From assembly GCA_003313425.1 (NCBI GenBank), contig NHZP01000016.1:682001-746000 (forward strand): 64,000 nt of DNA, given 5' to 3'. The position numbers and the translations under genes are program-made. The number at the start of each line of letters is the position of its first letter. Position 1 is the stretch's first letter. The notes under the pieces were generated by a model. It had not been told where the DNA came from, ran no database searches, and saw only the letters and a list, made by a program, of their open reading frames with translations. The DNA comes from Pseudopyrenochaeta lycopersici. Taxonomy: Eukaryota; Ascomycota; Dothideomycetes; Pleosporales; Pseudopyrenochaetaceae. This document shows positions 62,782 to 64,000 of this stretch, piece after piece.

Positions 62782-64000
<1,219 letters not shown>

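Overview
The window is a nuclear chromosome segment of a filamentous ascomycete (Pezizomycotina; the gene set fits Dothideomycetes, but the genus cannot be fixed from sequence alone). The evidence is short spliceosomal introns, mostly 44-95 nt, with GT..CTAAC/CTGAC..AG signals, fungal-type GAPDH, Hda1, Mga2-like, Pho80-like and Apc15 proteins, and long gene-free gaps. There is no bacterial, viral or obvious transposon gene. All exon joins below were made by eye from splice motifs, reading-frame continuity and recalled family conservation.

Layout, left to right: the 3' end of an unidentified gene (+, 2-91); mitochondrial ATP synthase beta (-, 663-2588); glycogen branching enzyme (-, 3718-6116), divergent from mitochondrial ClpX (+, 6733-8656); an Mga2/Spt23-type DNA-binding protein without the usual ankyrin and membrane parts (-, 10364-12112); a 6.8 kb stretch without a recognisable gene (12113-18928); APC/C subunit Apc15 (+, 18929-20070); a hypothetical gene (-, 20309-about 21313); the complex I CHCH subunit of the NDUFA8 family (-, 21819-22441), divergent from nucleoporin Nup57/Nup54 (+, 22870-24257); a secreted GH55 beta-1,3-glucanase (+, 25974-28733); an amino-acid permease (+, 29902-31764); a 1128-residue unknown protein (+, 32732-36162); cytochrome c oxidase subunit 5 (-, 38671-39486); GAPDH (+, 41508-42779); class II histone deacetylase Hda1 (+, 44738-47642); a cupredoxin-like membrane-anchored cell-surface protein (+, 49197-50488); a Pho80-type cyclin (+, 51794-53074); a 789-residue unknown protein (+, 54376-56868); the armadillo protein Vid28/Gid5 (ARMC8) (+, 57719-61043); coproporphyrinogen III oxidase with a mitochondrial-type leader (-, 61455-62781); and the 5' part of atg8 (+, 63726-64000, cut by the window edge).

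There is no biosynthetic cluster or defence island. The genes are mostly housekeeping: respiration (atp2, the NDUFA8 homologue, cox5), carbon storage and glycolysis (branching enzyme, GAPDH, and the GID complex subunit that in yeast degrades gluconeogenic enzymes), haem (coproporphyrinogen oxidase and Mcx1, whose yeast homologue activates haem synthesis), and regulation (Hda1, Apc15, Pho80-like cyclin, Mga2-like factor). Neighbours do not look co-regulated apart from two possible shared divergent promoters.

The points most worth checking are the ankyrin- and membrane-free Mga2-like factor beside a 6.8 kb gene-free gap, the cupredoxin domain that has lost a copper ligand, a ClpX that keeps an IGF-type ClpP-docking loop, a GC-AG intron, two stop-free multiple-of-three introns in respiratory genes, the membrane-leader coproporphyrinogen oxidase, and two large proteins of unknown function.
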